From Mayfieldus sp963781495 (GTDB lineage: Bacteria > Actinomycetota > Thermoleophilia > Solirubrobacterales > 70-9), in NCBI GenBank assembly GCA_963781495.1, contig CAWAFX010000002.1, forward strand, positions 1,178,001-1,242,000: a stretch of 64,000 nucleotides of DNA, in the 5' to 3' direction. How positions within the stretch are numbered: position 1 is the stretch's first letter; every line of letters begins with the position of its first letter. The position numbers and the translations under genes were made by a program. Below, piece by piece: positions 44,809 through 53,461 of this stretch. Below the pieces are notes generated by a model. That model saw nothing but the letters and a program-made list of their open reading frames with translations. It was not told the DNA's origin and searched no databases.

Positions 44809-45614
44809 TGGCCCTGCCGCAGCCGCGCCAGGCCTCGACGGCCCTGATCACCGGTGCCTCGTCCGGGATCGGCGCCGCGATCGCCGAGGATCTCGCCCGG
44901 CGCGGATACGGGCTCACCCTGGCCGCCCGCCGCGAGGAGATGCTGACCGAGCTGGCCGGCCGCCTGCACGACCGCCACCGGGTCCGGGTCGGCGTCGTCG
45001 CCTGCGACCTCGCCGAGCCCGGCGAACGCGACCGCCTGGTCGCGAAGATCGACGAGCTCGACCTCGACGTTGAGATCCTGGTCAACAACGCCGGCTTCGG
45101 CTACGCCGGCGACTTCGTCGACGCCGACCGGGAGCGCCAGGTCGAGATGGTCCAGGTCAACTGCGAGACGGTGGTCGATCTCAGCGGCCGCTACCTGCCG
45201 CGGATGGTCGGGCGCGCGCAGGGGGCAGTGATCAACATCGCCTCCACCGCCGCATTCCAGCCGATGGCCGGCAGCGCGACCTACGGCGCGAGCAAGGCCT
45301 TCGTGCTCAGCTTCAGCGAGGCGCTGCACCAGGAGGTCAAGGGCAGCGGGGTCACGGTCACCGCCATCTGCCCGGGGCCGGTGCGAACCGAGTTCACCCA
45401 GACAGCCGGGATGGAAGGCGCCGAACGGGACTCGCCGAGCTTCCTCTGGATGTCGGCCGAAGACCTCGCAGAGCAGGCCGTCGATGCCGCGGAAGCCGGC
45501 AAGCGGGCGGTGGTCCCGGGACGGCTCAACTATGCGGGCTCGCTGCTGGGCCGCCACGTGCCGCGCAAGTTCGTCCTCCCGGTGAGCAGACGGATCTGGA
45601 GCCGGGCCGAGTAA
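44808..45614 (+). CDS. Short-chain dehydrogenase/reductase
   Basis: 268 residues from GTG 44808. ITGASSGIGAAIA is the cofactor loop, NNAGFGYAGDF follows, then a catalytic Ser in NIASTAAF and YGASKAF. This is a classical oxidoreductase (KR/DltE-like). Substrate unknown. It is in an operon with the small acidic protein and the hydrolase-fold protein. Confidence 0.87.
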   Translation: MALPQPRQASTALITGASSGIGAAIAEDLARRGYGLTLAARREEMLTELAGRLHDRHRVRVGVVACDLAEPGERDRLVAKIDELDLDVEILVNNAGFGYAGDFVDADRERQVEMVQVNCETVVDLSGRYLPRMVGRAQGAVINIASTAAFQPMAGSATYGASKAFVLSFSEALHQEVKGSGVTVTAICPGPVRTEFTQTAGMEGAERDSPSFLWMSAEDLAEQAVDAAEAGKRAVVPGRLNYAGSLLGRHVPRKFVLPVSRRIWSRAE

Positions 45615-45637
45615 CAGGACCGCTGCTGGTCAACGGG

Positions 45638-46429
45638 GTGGAGCTGGACTGGCTCGACCGCGGAGCTGGACCGCCGCTGCTCTGCCTGCACGAGACCGCC
45701 GCAGTCGGCGCGATCTTCGGTCCGTTGAGCGAGGCGGTTGGCGCCGCCGCCCGCGTGATCGCTCCCGACCGCCGCGGCTGGGGCCGCTCGGGCTCGCCGG
45801 AGCAGTACGGGGCCACCACGGTTGAGGAGCAGGCCGCCGACGCCGCGGCGCTGTTGGAGCTGCTCGGTGCCGCCCCGGCGCTGGTCTGCGGGTCCGGGCT
45901 CGGGGCCGTGGTCGCGCTCGAGCTGCTGTTGCGCCGCCGCGACCTCGTTCACGCCGGACTGCTGATCGAGCCGCCGCTGCTGGCCTATCTGCCGCAGGCG
46001 ACCGAGGGGCTGAGCACCGATCGCCAGGCGATCGGAGACGCCGTCCAGGCAGGCGGGCCCGAGGCTGCCTTCGACCTCTACCTCAGCGGTGGGCTCCCCC
46101 ACCTGGGGCCTGGCGCCGAGCGGATTCCGGCGCCGGTCGGCGCCGAGGCCCGCGAGCGTCCGCTGAGCCTCTTCGCCGAGCTGGGTGCGGTGCCGGCCTG
46201 GTCGCTGCGCACCGCCGAGATGCTCGCCCTGCAGTCGCCGACCCGGATCGTCCGCGGTCCCTCGACGCCGGTGCTCCTGCGTGAGGCCGGCGAGCAGCTC
46301 GCGCTGCGCCTCGGTGCCAGCGAGCTGGTCGAGGTCGGGGGAGACGGCCTGCCGCATGTCGGAGCCGCTCCAGAGCTGGCGGCGCTCGTGCGGCAGCTGC
46401 TCGAGGCCGAGCCGCTCACTCCAACCTGA
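45638..46429 (+). CDS. Alpha/beta-hydrolase-fold protein lacking the nucleophile serine
   Basis: About 263 residues from GTG 45638. The fold is clear (LLCLHETAAVGAIFGPLSEA; APDRRGWGRSGSPEQY). The nucleophile elbow, normally G-x-S-x-G, reads CGSGLGAV, with Gly at the serine position and a Ser one residue earlier. The C-terminal PHVGAAPE keeps a His. It may be catalytically inactive, or use the shifted Ser. It is last in its operon and overlaps the convergent zinc-ribbon gene by 14 bp. Confidence 0.8.
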   Translation: MELDWLDRGAGPPLLCLHETAAVGAIFGPLSEAVGAAARVIAPDRRGWGRSGSPEQYGATTVEEQAADAAALLELLGAAPALVCGSGLGAVVALELLLRRRDLVHAGLLIEPPLLAYLPQATEGLSTDRQAIGDAVQAGGPEAAFDLYLSGGLPHLGPGAERIPAPVGAEARERPLSLFAELGAVPAWSLRTAEMLALQSPTRIVRGPSTPVLLREAGEQLALRLGASELVEVGGDGLPHVGAAPELAALVRQLLEAEPLTPT

Positions 46430-47045
46430 GCGTCAGCTCCAGCACCCCGCCGCGGCCGACCGCCGCACCCCCGGCCTCGGCAAGTACCGCCGCGACCAGA
46501 ACCAGCGGCGAGGCGAGGACGCTGATCGCCGCGTCCATCACCCGCTGCCAGCGCTCGGGGGCCAGTTCGGGCTCGGCCTTGCCGAGCGCTCCGAGGGCGA
46601 CGTTGCGGCCCCAGGTGAACGAGTTCAGCATCGTCCCCCACATCGCCGCCACGCTCGCGCCGGGGACCCAGCGCGTCGCCACGATGACCTGGCCGCGGTC
46701 TGAGACCAGGCGCCGCACCGCCTCAGGGGTGAAGAGGTAGTCGCCGTCGGGCGCGATCCCGACCCAGCCCTTCTCGCCCAGCGACGCCTGGGCGCTGGCC
46801 CGGTTGGCTATCCGGTAGCGCGGCTCGGCGCTTCCCTCGACCCGCAACCGCTCGAGCGCGGCCAGCGCCCGCGCCTCGTCTCCGGCCTCGCCGATCGCCC
46901 CAAGGCCGCAGGCCTCGCAGCGCCGCACCGGCTCCGAGCCCGCCGTCACCCAGCCGAAAAGCGGCTCGCCGCAGGCCGGGCAGGGCGGGTTGTCGGGGCC
47001 GATCCCGGCCTCCAGCGGCACCGTGGGCGGACGTACGCCCTCCAA
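46416..47045 (-). CDS. Zinc-ribbon protein with unknown C-terminal domain
   Basis: 209 residues. The N terminus holds a Cys4 ribbon (CPACGEPL and RRCEACGLG). A middle section with DYLFTPEAVRRLVSDRGQVI and a helical C-terminal stretch (ISVLASPLVLVAAVLAEAGG) resemble the tail of SAM methyltransferases, but motif I is missing. No function is assigned. Its start is one base from the stop of the saccharopine-dehydrogenase-like gene, so the two are co-transcribed. Confidence 0.6.
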   Translation of the reverse strand: MEGVRPPTVPLEAGIGPDNPPCPACGEPLFGWVTAGSEPVRRCEACGLGAIGEAGDEARALAALERLRVEGSAEPRYRIANRASAQASLGEKGWVGIAPDGDYLFTPEAVRRLVSDRGQVIVATRWVPGASVAAMWGTMLNSFTWGRNVALGALGKAEPELAPERWQRVMDAAISVLASPLVLVAAVLAEAGGAAVGRGGVLELTLRLE

Positions 47046-48176
47046 CTAGTGGGCCGCGGCTACCGGTTCGGGAAGCGGCTCGACCGAGTAGTCGACGCCG
47101 AAGTCGGCAAGCGAGTCCAGGAACGCGGCGGCGTCGAACGCCTGCGCCGGCGCCAGGGCACCGCTGCGGTCATAGCTGGGATCGGCTGCCAGCAGCGCCC
47201 CCTCGACCGTCGTGCGGGCGGTCAGCCCGTAGACATCGGGACCGCCGACGCTGCCCCGGCGCACCCGCGAGCCCGCCCTTGCTTCGGCGACGATCGTGAA
47301 GCGGGCCTTGCGGCGATCGCTCTCGCTCGGCCCCTCGGGCATGCGCGCGATCAGGGCATTGGCGGCGCTGCGGATCGGAGTTCTCATCGCCAGGCCCAGC
47401 ACCGGCATCGTCAGCGGAACCAGCGGCATCAGGGGCGGCGGCACCATCATCCCGCTCAGCATCGTGCGGACGCGGGCGGTCTCGACGTGCTGGGGGACGG
47501 TGATCTGCTCGCCGGCCGGATAGCGCAGCATCCGCTGCTCTCCGATCGGGGGCGGGAAGCGGAAGCGCCCTGCGTCCGCCCTGCGGGAGGCCGGGTGCCA
47601 TCCGCCCTGGCGCCATTCGAGATCTCCGCCGCGCATGATCTCCAGGGTCGAGCTCGCGGTCCCGCGGGTCGCGCCGAAGCCCCGCACCGCGTAGGCGATG
47701 ACGATCTCCTCGAGCGGACCCATTCCCTGGGCGGTCAGCGAGGCGATCAGGTCTCCGGGCACGTAGTCGAAGCCCATGCCGCTGACCAGTACCGACCCGT
47801 TGGCGGCCGCGGTGGCGCCGTAGCGGTCGAATGCCAGCTTGATGAACGGCTGCTCGCCGGTGGTGTCGAGATAGTGGGTGCCGGTCTCGGCGGCGGCGGC
47901 GAGCAGCGGCTCGCCGTGGAGGGTGAACGGACCGGCGCAGGCGATCACAGCGGCGCAGGATTCGAGCATCGTCCGCAGCGCCGCCGGCTGATCGAGGGAG
48001 ACGGCGCTGAGCGGCGCCCCGCCGAGCCGGCCCGACAGCTGCTCCAGCTTCTCGGCGCTGCGGCCGGCGATCAGGAAGTCCGCGCCGCGGCGCTTCAACT
48101 CCTCGGCAACCAGCCGGCCGGTGTAGCCGGTGGCCCCGTAGACGGCGATCGGGCCCTTTTGGGTCGTGGCAGCCAT
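47046..48176 (-). CDS. Saccharopine-dehydrogenase-like oxidoreductase
   Basis: 376 residues from ATG 48176 (an upstream ATG at 48239 is less likely). IAVYGATGYTGRLVAEELKR is the Rossmann loop, HYLDTTGEQPFI and GSVLVSGMGFDYVPGDLIAS follow. The pattern matches the trans-acting enoyl reductase / saccharopine-dehydrogenase-like group, which in mycobacteria acts in lipid synthesis (Rv2449c/Rv2953 type). It would reduce an acyl or enoyl substrate with NADPH. It is divergent from the CBS protein with 19 bp between the starts. Confidence 0.83.
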   Translation of the reverse strand: MAATTQKGPIAVYGATGYTGRLVAEELKRRGADFLIAGRSAEKLEQLSGRLGGAPLSAVSLDQPAALRTMLESCAAVIACAGPFTLHGEPLLAAAAETGTHYLDTTGEQPFIKLAFDRYGATAAANGSVLVSGMGFDYVPGDLIASLTAQGMGPLEEIVIAYAVRGFGATRGTASSTLEIMRGGDLEWRQGGWHPASRRADAGRFRFPPPIGEQRMLRYPAGEQITVPQHVETARVRTMLSGMMVPPPLMPLVPLTMPVLGLAMRTPIRSAANALIARMPEGPSESDRRKARFTIVAEARAGSRVRRGSVGGPDVYGLTARTTVEGALLAADPSYDRSGALAPAQAFDAAAFLDSLADFGVDYSVEPLPEPVAAAH

Positions 48177-48195
48177 GCGGCGATACGGTACCGCC

Positions 48196-48642
48196 GTGCA
48201 GCTTCGGGAGATCATGACCGCAGGCGTGATTACCGCCACAGCCGATGCCAGCGCCTCCGAGGTGGCGCAGTTGATGCGCGATCACAACGTCGGCTCGGTG
48301 GTGATCGTCGAGCCCGACGGGCTGCCGATCGCGATGGTCACCGACCGTGACCTCGCCACCCGCGTGCTCGCCGACGGCACCGATCCCGACTCGCCGGTCG
48401 GCCAGCGGGTCTCGCGGCCGCTGGTCAGCGGCGAACCCGAGATGGAGCTCGAGGAGGCGGCGGCGCTGATGGTCCAGCATCGGGTACGGCGGCTGCCGGT
48501 GGTCGACGACGGCGGGCTGGCGGGAATCGTCACCCTCGACGACATCGCCGTTCGCACCGGCAACCTCGAGGTCGCCGAGCGGATGACGCGGGAAGTGATC
48601 GAGGGCGCGCTGCCCCAGTTCTTCTTCCACGAGCGCGGCTGA
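48196..48642 (+). CDS. CBS-domain pair protein
   Basis: 148 residues from GTG 48196. Two CBS domains occupy nearly the whole protein: REIMTAGVITATADASASEVAQ and MEEAAALMVQHRVRRLPVVDDG, each with the GIVTLDDI or DRDLATR end. Such stand-alone pairs bind adenosine nucleotides and regulate a partner. It overlaps the next small gene by one to three bases (ATGA). It is probably a sensor of energy charge. Confidence 0.9.
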   Translation: MQLREIMTAGVITATADASASEVAQLMRDHNVGSVVIVEPDGLPIAMVTDRDLATRVLADGTDPDSPVGQRVSRPLVSGEPEMELEEAAALMVQHRVRRLPVVDDGGLAGIVTLDDIAVRTGNLEVAERMTREVIEGALPQFFFHERG

Positions 48643-48875
48643 TGGAGCAGGAGAGAACCCCGGCCGCCCGGCCGGGCCGCAACCTCACCGCGACCCAGCG
48701 GCGCAACGTCGAGCGGACCGAGCGGCTGATCGGCTTCGCGGCGCCGTTTCTCGATCTCGTGCTGGCGGTCGGCGACAGGATCTCCCGCATCGCCGAGCCC
48801 CAGGACTACGAGTACTACCCGGTCCGCGCCGACGAGCTGCCGCCGGAAGAGCGCCAGCCCGCCAGCGGCGACTGA
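48642..48875 (+). CDS. Small hypothetical protein
   Basis: 77 residues: a basic N terminus (ATQRRNVERTERLIG) then a helix (FAAPFLDLVLAVGDRISRIAE) and an acidic tail (DELPPEERQPASGD). No family is recognised. The ATG lies within the CBS gene stop, so it is coupled. The next gene starts 2 bp downstream of its stop. Confidence 0.55.
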   Translation: MEQERTPAARPGRNLTATQRRNVERTERLIGFAAPFLDLVLAVGDRISRIAEPQDYEYYPVRADELPPEERQPASGD

Positions 48876-48876
48876 G

Positions 48877-49722
48877 GTGGCCAGCGCCGAGATCACCGAG
48901 CGCGAGCAGAGCTTCGCGACCCCAGCCGCACTGGCGACGCTGCTGGCGGTGGCGCTGTTCGTCTTCTCGCTGGTCCTGCTCGGCACGAAGTTCAGCGCCG
49001 ACGGCAACGCCGAGCTGCTGCGCAAGATCGACCGCGACTCGGCGACCCTGATCCTGATCTACCTGCTCCGCGCCATCGGCTCGGCGCTGCTGGTGATCCC
49101 CCTGGTCTACCTGTTCAGGGCCGCCCAGGCGCGCAGCGAGAATGTGCGCGGGCAGCTGATCGGCCTGGTGGTGGCGGGGCCGCTGTTCATGGCCGCGTTC
49201 TCGATCCTCACCGGCCTCTCGCTGCACGACGCCGCCCCGGCTTTCGTCGCCAAGCACGTCAGCGGCAGCACCTCGCACATGGACGACGTGGCCCAGAACA
49301 CGATCAACGATTCCGGCTGGCGCAACCCCGCCGCCGGCTTCGGGATCGCCGGCGCGCTCGGCTTCGCTGTCGCCATGGCCTATACCGCGCTGCAGGCGAT
49401 GCGGGTCGGCCTGCTGCCCCGCTTCTGGGGCTCGCTGGGGGTAGCCCTCGGCGCCGGTTCGATCCTCTTTCCCCAGTACGCGCTGATCTGGTTCGTCTAT
49501 CTGGGGCTGCTGTTCGCCGGCTGGCTGCCACGCGGCCGCCCGCCCGCCTGGCAGGCCGGCGAGGCGATTCCCTGGCCGACTCCGGGCGAGCGAATGGCCG
49601 AGCAGATGTCGCCGGATGAACAGGACGAGGACGGCGAAGGTCCGTCCGGCGAGGAACCGCCCACCGACCCGCCGCAGCAGCCCGGCGGGCGGCGGAAGCG
49701 AAAGCGGCGCTCAGGCACCTAG
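48877..49722 (+). CDS. Integral membrane protein with charged tail (DUF4386-like)
   Basis: 281 residues from GTG 48877 with about six helices (ALATLLAVALFVFSLVLLG; LIYLLRAIGSALLVIPLVYL; LGVALGAGSILFPQYALIWF). A cytoplasmic tail of ~80 residues is acidic then basic (EQDEDGEGPSGEEPPTDP; RRKRKRRS). The overall pattern suggests a small DUF4386-like membrane family, function unknown. It closes the three-gene CBS operon and overlaps the convergent GH114 gene by 4 bp. Confidence 0.6.
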   Translation: MASAEITEREQSFATPAALATLLAVALFVFSLVLLGTKFSADGNAELLRKIDRDSATLILIYLLRAIGSALLVIPLVYLFRAAQARSENVRGQLIGLVVAGPLFMAAFSILTGLSLHDAAPAFVAKHVSGSTSHMDDVAQNTINDSGWRNPAAGFGIAGALGFAVAMAYTALQAMRVGLLPRFWGSLGVALGAGSILFPQYALIWFVYLGLLFAGWLPRGRPPAWQAGEAIPWPTPGERMAEQMSPDEQDEDGEGPSGEEPPTDPPQQPGGRRKRKRRSGT

Positions 49723-50489
49723 CCGCAGGGTTTCCACGGCCGCGCCAGCAGGTCGTAGCTCTTGCGGACGGCGCTGAATTGAAGCGCCTTCGCGCGGGCG
49801 CAATAGCGCGCCGGCGGAAGCTCGTACTCGGCCTCGAAGACCGCCTTGCCCGCCTTGACGAAGGGTGAGAAGCGCCCGCACTCGTGGTACTGGAAGCACT
49901 GCTCGACGACCGCGAAGTCGAATGAGCCGACCAGTCGCTTCACCTGCTCGGGGTCGTTCTTCAGCGCCACCGACATCCCGCGGCTGTGCACCTGGCGCGC
50001 CACCCAGTGGTTGAAACGAAGCTGGTCTTTCGCGGTCAGGGGGAAACCGGTCGGGTTGGTGAAGCCGTTGATGTTGTCCGGCTCGACGGCGTCGAAGCCC
50101 TTGCGCCTGCACATGTCGAAGCGCTTTTTCAGCGGCGCGGCGAGCTTGTGGATCTGGCGGATGTCCATCCAGCGCTCGTCGGGGAAGCCCTGATAGCGGC
50201 GGCCGATCACCGATTTCGGAAACGCGTCCTTGTCGGGGCGGTAGTTCTCCCACGAGCCGACGTCGAGGTAGCAGATCGCCTTGCGGCTCTCGGCGTGCAG
50301 CCGGCGCACGGTCCGGGCGGAGACGAAGAAGCCGTCGACCTCGTAGGGGTCGGCGGCGACCGAGGTGTCGATCTTGCCCTGCAGCTGCCACTGCCAGGGG
50401 GCGGTGGTCGGAGCCGGGTGCCAGCGGCCACCGGCCGCAGCCGCCTTCGAGCTGCCGTCGCCGCAGCCGGCGAGCAGGGACAGCAGCAC
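49719..50489 (-). CDS. GH114-like lipoprotein glycoside hydrolase
   Basis: 256 residues from GTG 50489. A lipobox (LLAGC, Cys near 9) follows a short hydrophobic start. The frame remains open and hydrophobic upstream (IWRLTGCIAAAAV), so a non-ATG start further up would give a normal signal peptide. The domain has AICYLDVGSWENYRPD, GFDAVEPDNINGF and VEQCFQYHECG, characteristic of GH114 endo-alpha-1,4-polygalactosaminidase-type TIM barrels. It would act on amino-sugar polysaccharides at the surface. Confidence 0.8.
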   Translation of the reverse strand: MLLSLLAGCGDGSSKAAAAGGRWHPAPTTAPWQWQLQGKIDTSVAADPYEVDGFFVSARTVRRLHAESRKAICYLDVGSWENYRPDKDAFPKSVIGRRYQGFPDERWMDIRQIHKLAAPLKKRFDMCRRKGFDAVEPDNINGFTNPTGFPLTAKDQLRFNHWVARQVHSRGMSVALKNDPEQVKRLVGSFDFAVVEQCFQYHECGRFSPFVKAGKAVFEAEYELPPARYCARAKALQFSAVRKSYDLLARPWKPCG

Positions 50490-50549
50490 GGCGGCCGCTG
50501 CGATGCATCCTGTGAGCCTCCAGATCAGAGAAAGCAGGGTACGGGGCCG

Positions 50550-51383
50550 CTAGCGCCGGACGCGAATCAGGCCCGCGGCTAGCCGCAGGGCGAGACCGAG
50601 GTCGAGCAGCATCAGGCCGGTGATCAGCAGCGGCAGCGAGTCCGAGCCGGTGGAGGGAAGCGAGGAGCTCGATCCGGCAGCGCCCGGTGAGCTCGTGGCC
50701 GCAGACTCCGAGCCGGGGCCGCTGGTCGCCGCCGCCGACGGCGAACCGTCCGACGAGGCTCCCGAGCCGCCACCGCCCGAGGAGCCCGAGCCGCCGCCAC
50801 CCTTCTTGCTCGGGCCCTTCGAGGCCCCCGAGCCCGTGCTGGCGGCGAGCACGTGCACCGTCCCCTTCATGTTCGGGTGCACCGAGCAGGCGTAGGAGAA
50901 GTTGCCGGCGACCGGGAAGGTGAAGCTGAACACGGCGCCGGCCTGCAGGATTCCGGAGTCGAAGCCCTCGCCGGTCACGGTGTGTCCCTTGGGGTCGGTG
51001 CCGTTGTCGGTCCATTGCACCGTGTCGCCGGCGTTGACGGTGATCGCCCCGGGGCTGAATGCGTAGTCGACGATCGAGACCGAGGTCGCCGCCGAGCTCT
51101 TGGCGCTCGAGGCACTGGCCGTCGGCTCGGTCACCGGCGCGGCCGGGGCGCTGGTCGGGGCCGGAACGGGGGCCGTGCTCGTCGCGGGCGGCGGATCGGC
51201 GGGCGGCGGTGGCGAGACCGGGTTGCCCGCGTCCGGCGCCGCCGCCGGGGAGGATGCCGGCCCCTGCCCGGCACCCTCCCCCGAGGCCTGCGCCATCAGG
51301 GTGGCCGGCGCCGCCAGCGAGGCAGCAAGCAAGACGGCCGGCAACAGCCGGCGCAGCCCCCCGGTGCCGGGAATGCGGCGCAT
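50550..51383 (-). CDS. LPXTG-anchored cupredoxin (plastocyanin-like) surface protein
   Basis: 277 residues. A signal peptide (LLPAVLLAASLAAPATLMAQ) is followed by a Pro/Ala/Ser linker and a cupredoxin domain with copper-ligand pattern GHTV, YACSVHPNM (His, Cys, His, Met). A Gly/Ser-rich spacer leads to SLPSTG, a hydrophobic helix and RVRR, a sortase signal. This places a copper protein on the cell wall, perhaps for electron transfer. Ligand residues are all present. The gene is upstream of GH114 on the same strand, about 60 bp apart. Confidence 0.87.
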   Translation of the reverse strand: MRRIPGTGGLRRLLPAVLLAASLAAPATLMAQASGEGAGQGPASSPAAAPDAGNPVSPPPPADPPPATSTAPVPAPTSAPAAPVTEPTASASSAKSSAATSVSIVDYAFSPGAITVNAGDTVQWTDNGTDPKGHTVTGEGFDSGILQAGAVFSFTFPVAGNFSYACSVHPNMKGTVHVLAASTGSGASKGPSKKGGGGSGSSGGGGSGASSDGSPSAAATSGPGSESAATSSPGAAGSSSSLPSTGSDSLPLLITGLMLLDLGLALRLAAGLIRVRR

Positions 51384-51431
51384 CCGGTCCGTACTACGGA
51401 AGCGCCATGCGGAAAGTTCGACCGCTTCGGC

Positions 51432-53060
51432 TCAGCCGAGGCCGCTGAGGCCGGGCGGCGCGTCCACGTGGGCTCCGGATTCGATCCGGCGCCGGTGGGT
51501 GCGGATCTCGCTCAGGACCCGCTCCAGCCGCGGCTCCTGGGAGTGGTCGACGTGGGTCATCGCCGCGGCGATTGCGGGATGGACGGCGGCGATCCGCTCG
51601 TGCATCGCGTGGGCGACCGCGCGGTAGGTGGGATGCCCCTCGCGACCTGAGCGCAGCTCGATCAAGTGCATGGCCTCGCGGGCGTTGAGGTCGAGCACGT
51701 AACGGATCCGGTAGCCGAGGCACAGGGCGTAGGGGGCCGCCTCGGGCAGGCCGGCCTCCTCGAGGCGTTCGAACTCGGCTCGCGAGATCTCCAGCGCCCG
51801 CTGGTACTCGTCGCCGAGCCCGGCGTCGGCGACCTCCTCCGGCACCCCGGCACCGAGATCGGGGGTCAGCCGCTGCCACTGGCACGTCAGCATCCGGTGG
51901 CGCTGGAGGTCGCGGAAGCCGCCGTAGTCGCTGACGATCTCGAAGCGGTAGCGCAGCGCCTCGAAGCCGCGCCCCGGCCGGTAGCGGCGGTTCGCCCGCC
52001 GGCCGACAAGGTCGGCCAGCAGCCGCTCCCGCTCGTCGGCCTCCAGCACGTCGAGACGGGCGCGGATCTCGGTCTCCGGCACCTGCGCGGACTCGAACAG
52101 GCAGGCGGCGAGCAGGTCCTCCTCGGAGCCGTCGACGTGGACCAGCTCGACCGACGGCATGTCGTCGGGGGCGCGGCGGTCGAGCCCGAGTCGGCCGACC
52201 CAGCGCTCGGTCGCCTCGCGCCGGGCCTGCAGGTAGGAGATCCACTCGCCGCCGCGGTCCGGGCGCTCGACCCGGGCGACGAAGCTCGGCATCACCTGCT
52301 GCAGCTCGGCGAGGATCATGGCGCCGAACTCGCGCGCCTCCGGCAGCGGCGAGGCCATCAGCCGCAGCAGCAGCTGCTCGTAGGCCTGCCCGGAGGCGAA
52401 GATGCCGACGTGGCTGAGCGTCGCCGCGGGCAGAAGCCCGCGCAGCAGGTCCAGCGCCTTGGCGCGGATCGAGCGCCGCCAGGCGGGTTCGGGCTCCTCG
52501 CCGCGCGGCCAGCGCTCCGCGGCCCAGGCCTCGACCGTCTCCAGCGCCCGCGAGTAGATCGAGAACAGCTCGTCCATCGCGGTCGCGAACTGCGGCCCCA
52601 GCTGGGCGTCGGAGTAGTAGCGGTAACCGCCGCCGGCGCCCTCCGGCATCGGCTTGTCATAGGGGATGTAGCGGGTCGACTGCTCCAGGTAGGCGGCCAG
52701 GCGCCCGCGCTGCAGGACCTTGGTCAGCACGTTGGAGACCCACTCGGTGGCGATGTGGGCGCCGCCGACCTGGGCGATCGAATCGTCGCCATAGCCCATG
52801 AAGACACGCTCGTAGAGCCCCGCGGCGCGCTCGCCCTCCTCGCCGTCGAAGGGCCGCTCGCCCTGCGGGACGTCGGCCGCGAACTCCTCCAGGAAGAGGC
52901 GGCGCAGGGTGCCCGGATAGCGCGAGTAGCGGGCGAAGAGCGCCCCCTTGACCGTCTCGGGCAGGTTGATCAGGGCGAAGACGGGCCGGTCGAGATTGGT
53001 GAAGTGGGGCGTCAGGAGCGCCTGCTCTTCGGGGGTGAAGGTCTCGATCGGGTAGCGCAC
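51432..53060 (-). CDS. Double-length ThyX homologue (tandem flavin-dependent thymidylate synthase domains)
   Basis: 542 residues from GTG 53060, over twice a normal ThyX (~220-250). Both halves have ThyX traits. The N half has MGYGDDSIAQVGGAHIATE, then RGRLAAYLEQSTRY at 118-131, i.e. the signature RHRxxSxNExSxRY with R-H-R changed to R-G-R but the E-Q-S-x-R-Y end kept. The C half keeps RHR at 387-389 (LQRHRMLTCQWQRLT) and the dUMP-site helix LNAREAMHLIELRSG but not the xNExSxRY part. A pseudo-dimer that completes active sites between halves is possible. Thymidylate synthesis is not proven. Confidence 0.8.
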   Translation of the reverse strand: MRYPIETFTPEEQALLTPHFTNLDRPVFALINLPETVKGALFARYSRYPGTLRRLFLEEFAADVPQGERPFDGEEGERAAGLYERVFMGYGDDSIAQVGGAHIATEWVSNVLTKVLQRGRLAAYLEQSTRYIPYDKPMPEGAGGGYRYYSDAQLGPQFATAMDELFSIYSRALETVEAWAAERWPRGEEPEPAWRRSIRAKALDLLRGLLPAATLSHVGIFASGQAYEQLLLRLMASPLPEAREFGAMILAELQQVMPSFVARVERPDRGGEWISYLQARREATERWVGRLGLDRRAPDDMPSVELVHVDGSEEDLLAACLFESAQVPETEIRARLDVLEADERERLLADLVGRRANRRYRPGRGFEALRYRFEIVSDYGGFRDLQRHRMLTCQWQRLTPDLGAGVPEEVADAGLGDEYQRALEISRAEFERLEEAGLPEAAPYALCLGYRIRYVLDLNAREAMHLIELRSGREGHPTYRAVAHAMHERIAAVHPAIAAAMTHVDHSQEPRLERVLSEIRTHRRRIESGAHVDAPPGLSGLG

Positions 53061-53080
53061 GGGGTCGGTGATCCTAGGGG

Positions 53081-53434
53081 TCAGCCCGGCGGTGGCGAGG
53101 CCATCAGCTCGACCCGGTGGCCGGCCGGGGCGAGGGCGAAGGCGCGGCTCGCGCCCCAGAGCTCGCGCGCGTCCTGGACCTCGAAGCCGGCCTCGCGCAG
53201 GCGCGAGACGGCGGCCTCGAAGTCCTCGGCGATGACCGCCGCATGGCCGAGCGGCGGCGCGGTCGCATCGTCGGTGTGGAGGAGATGGATCTGGGTGCCG
53301 TTGCGGCCCAGCCAGGTGACGAAGTCGGCGATCGGCGGCGGCGGCTCGGCCTGCTCGAAGCCGAGCAGGCGCCAGAACTCGACCATGCGCTCGACCTGGT
53401 CCGATGGCACCTCGAGCGAGACGTGTTGGAGCAT
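53081..53434 (-). CDS. Glyoxalase/VOC-family protein
   Basis: 117 residues. LQHVSLEVPSDQVERMVEFWRLLGFEQ and the matching C-terminal FALAPAGHRVELMASPP are paired betaalphabetabetabeta modules of the VOC superfamily. Metal ligands are approximate (His near 4, Glu near the end). It could be a dioxygenase, isomerase or antibiotic-binding member. It is downstream of the M14/amidase gene and upstream of the ThyX homologue. Confidence 0.8.
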   Translation of the reverse strand: MLQHVSLEVPSDQVERMVEFWRLLGFEQAEPPPPIADFVTWLGRNGTQIHLLHTDDATAPPLGHAAVIAEDFEAAVSRLREAGFEVQDARELWGASRAFALAPAGHRVELMASPPPG

Positions 53435-53461
53435 CAGGGCCAGGATGCCATCGGCGCCGGC

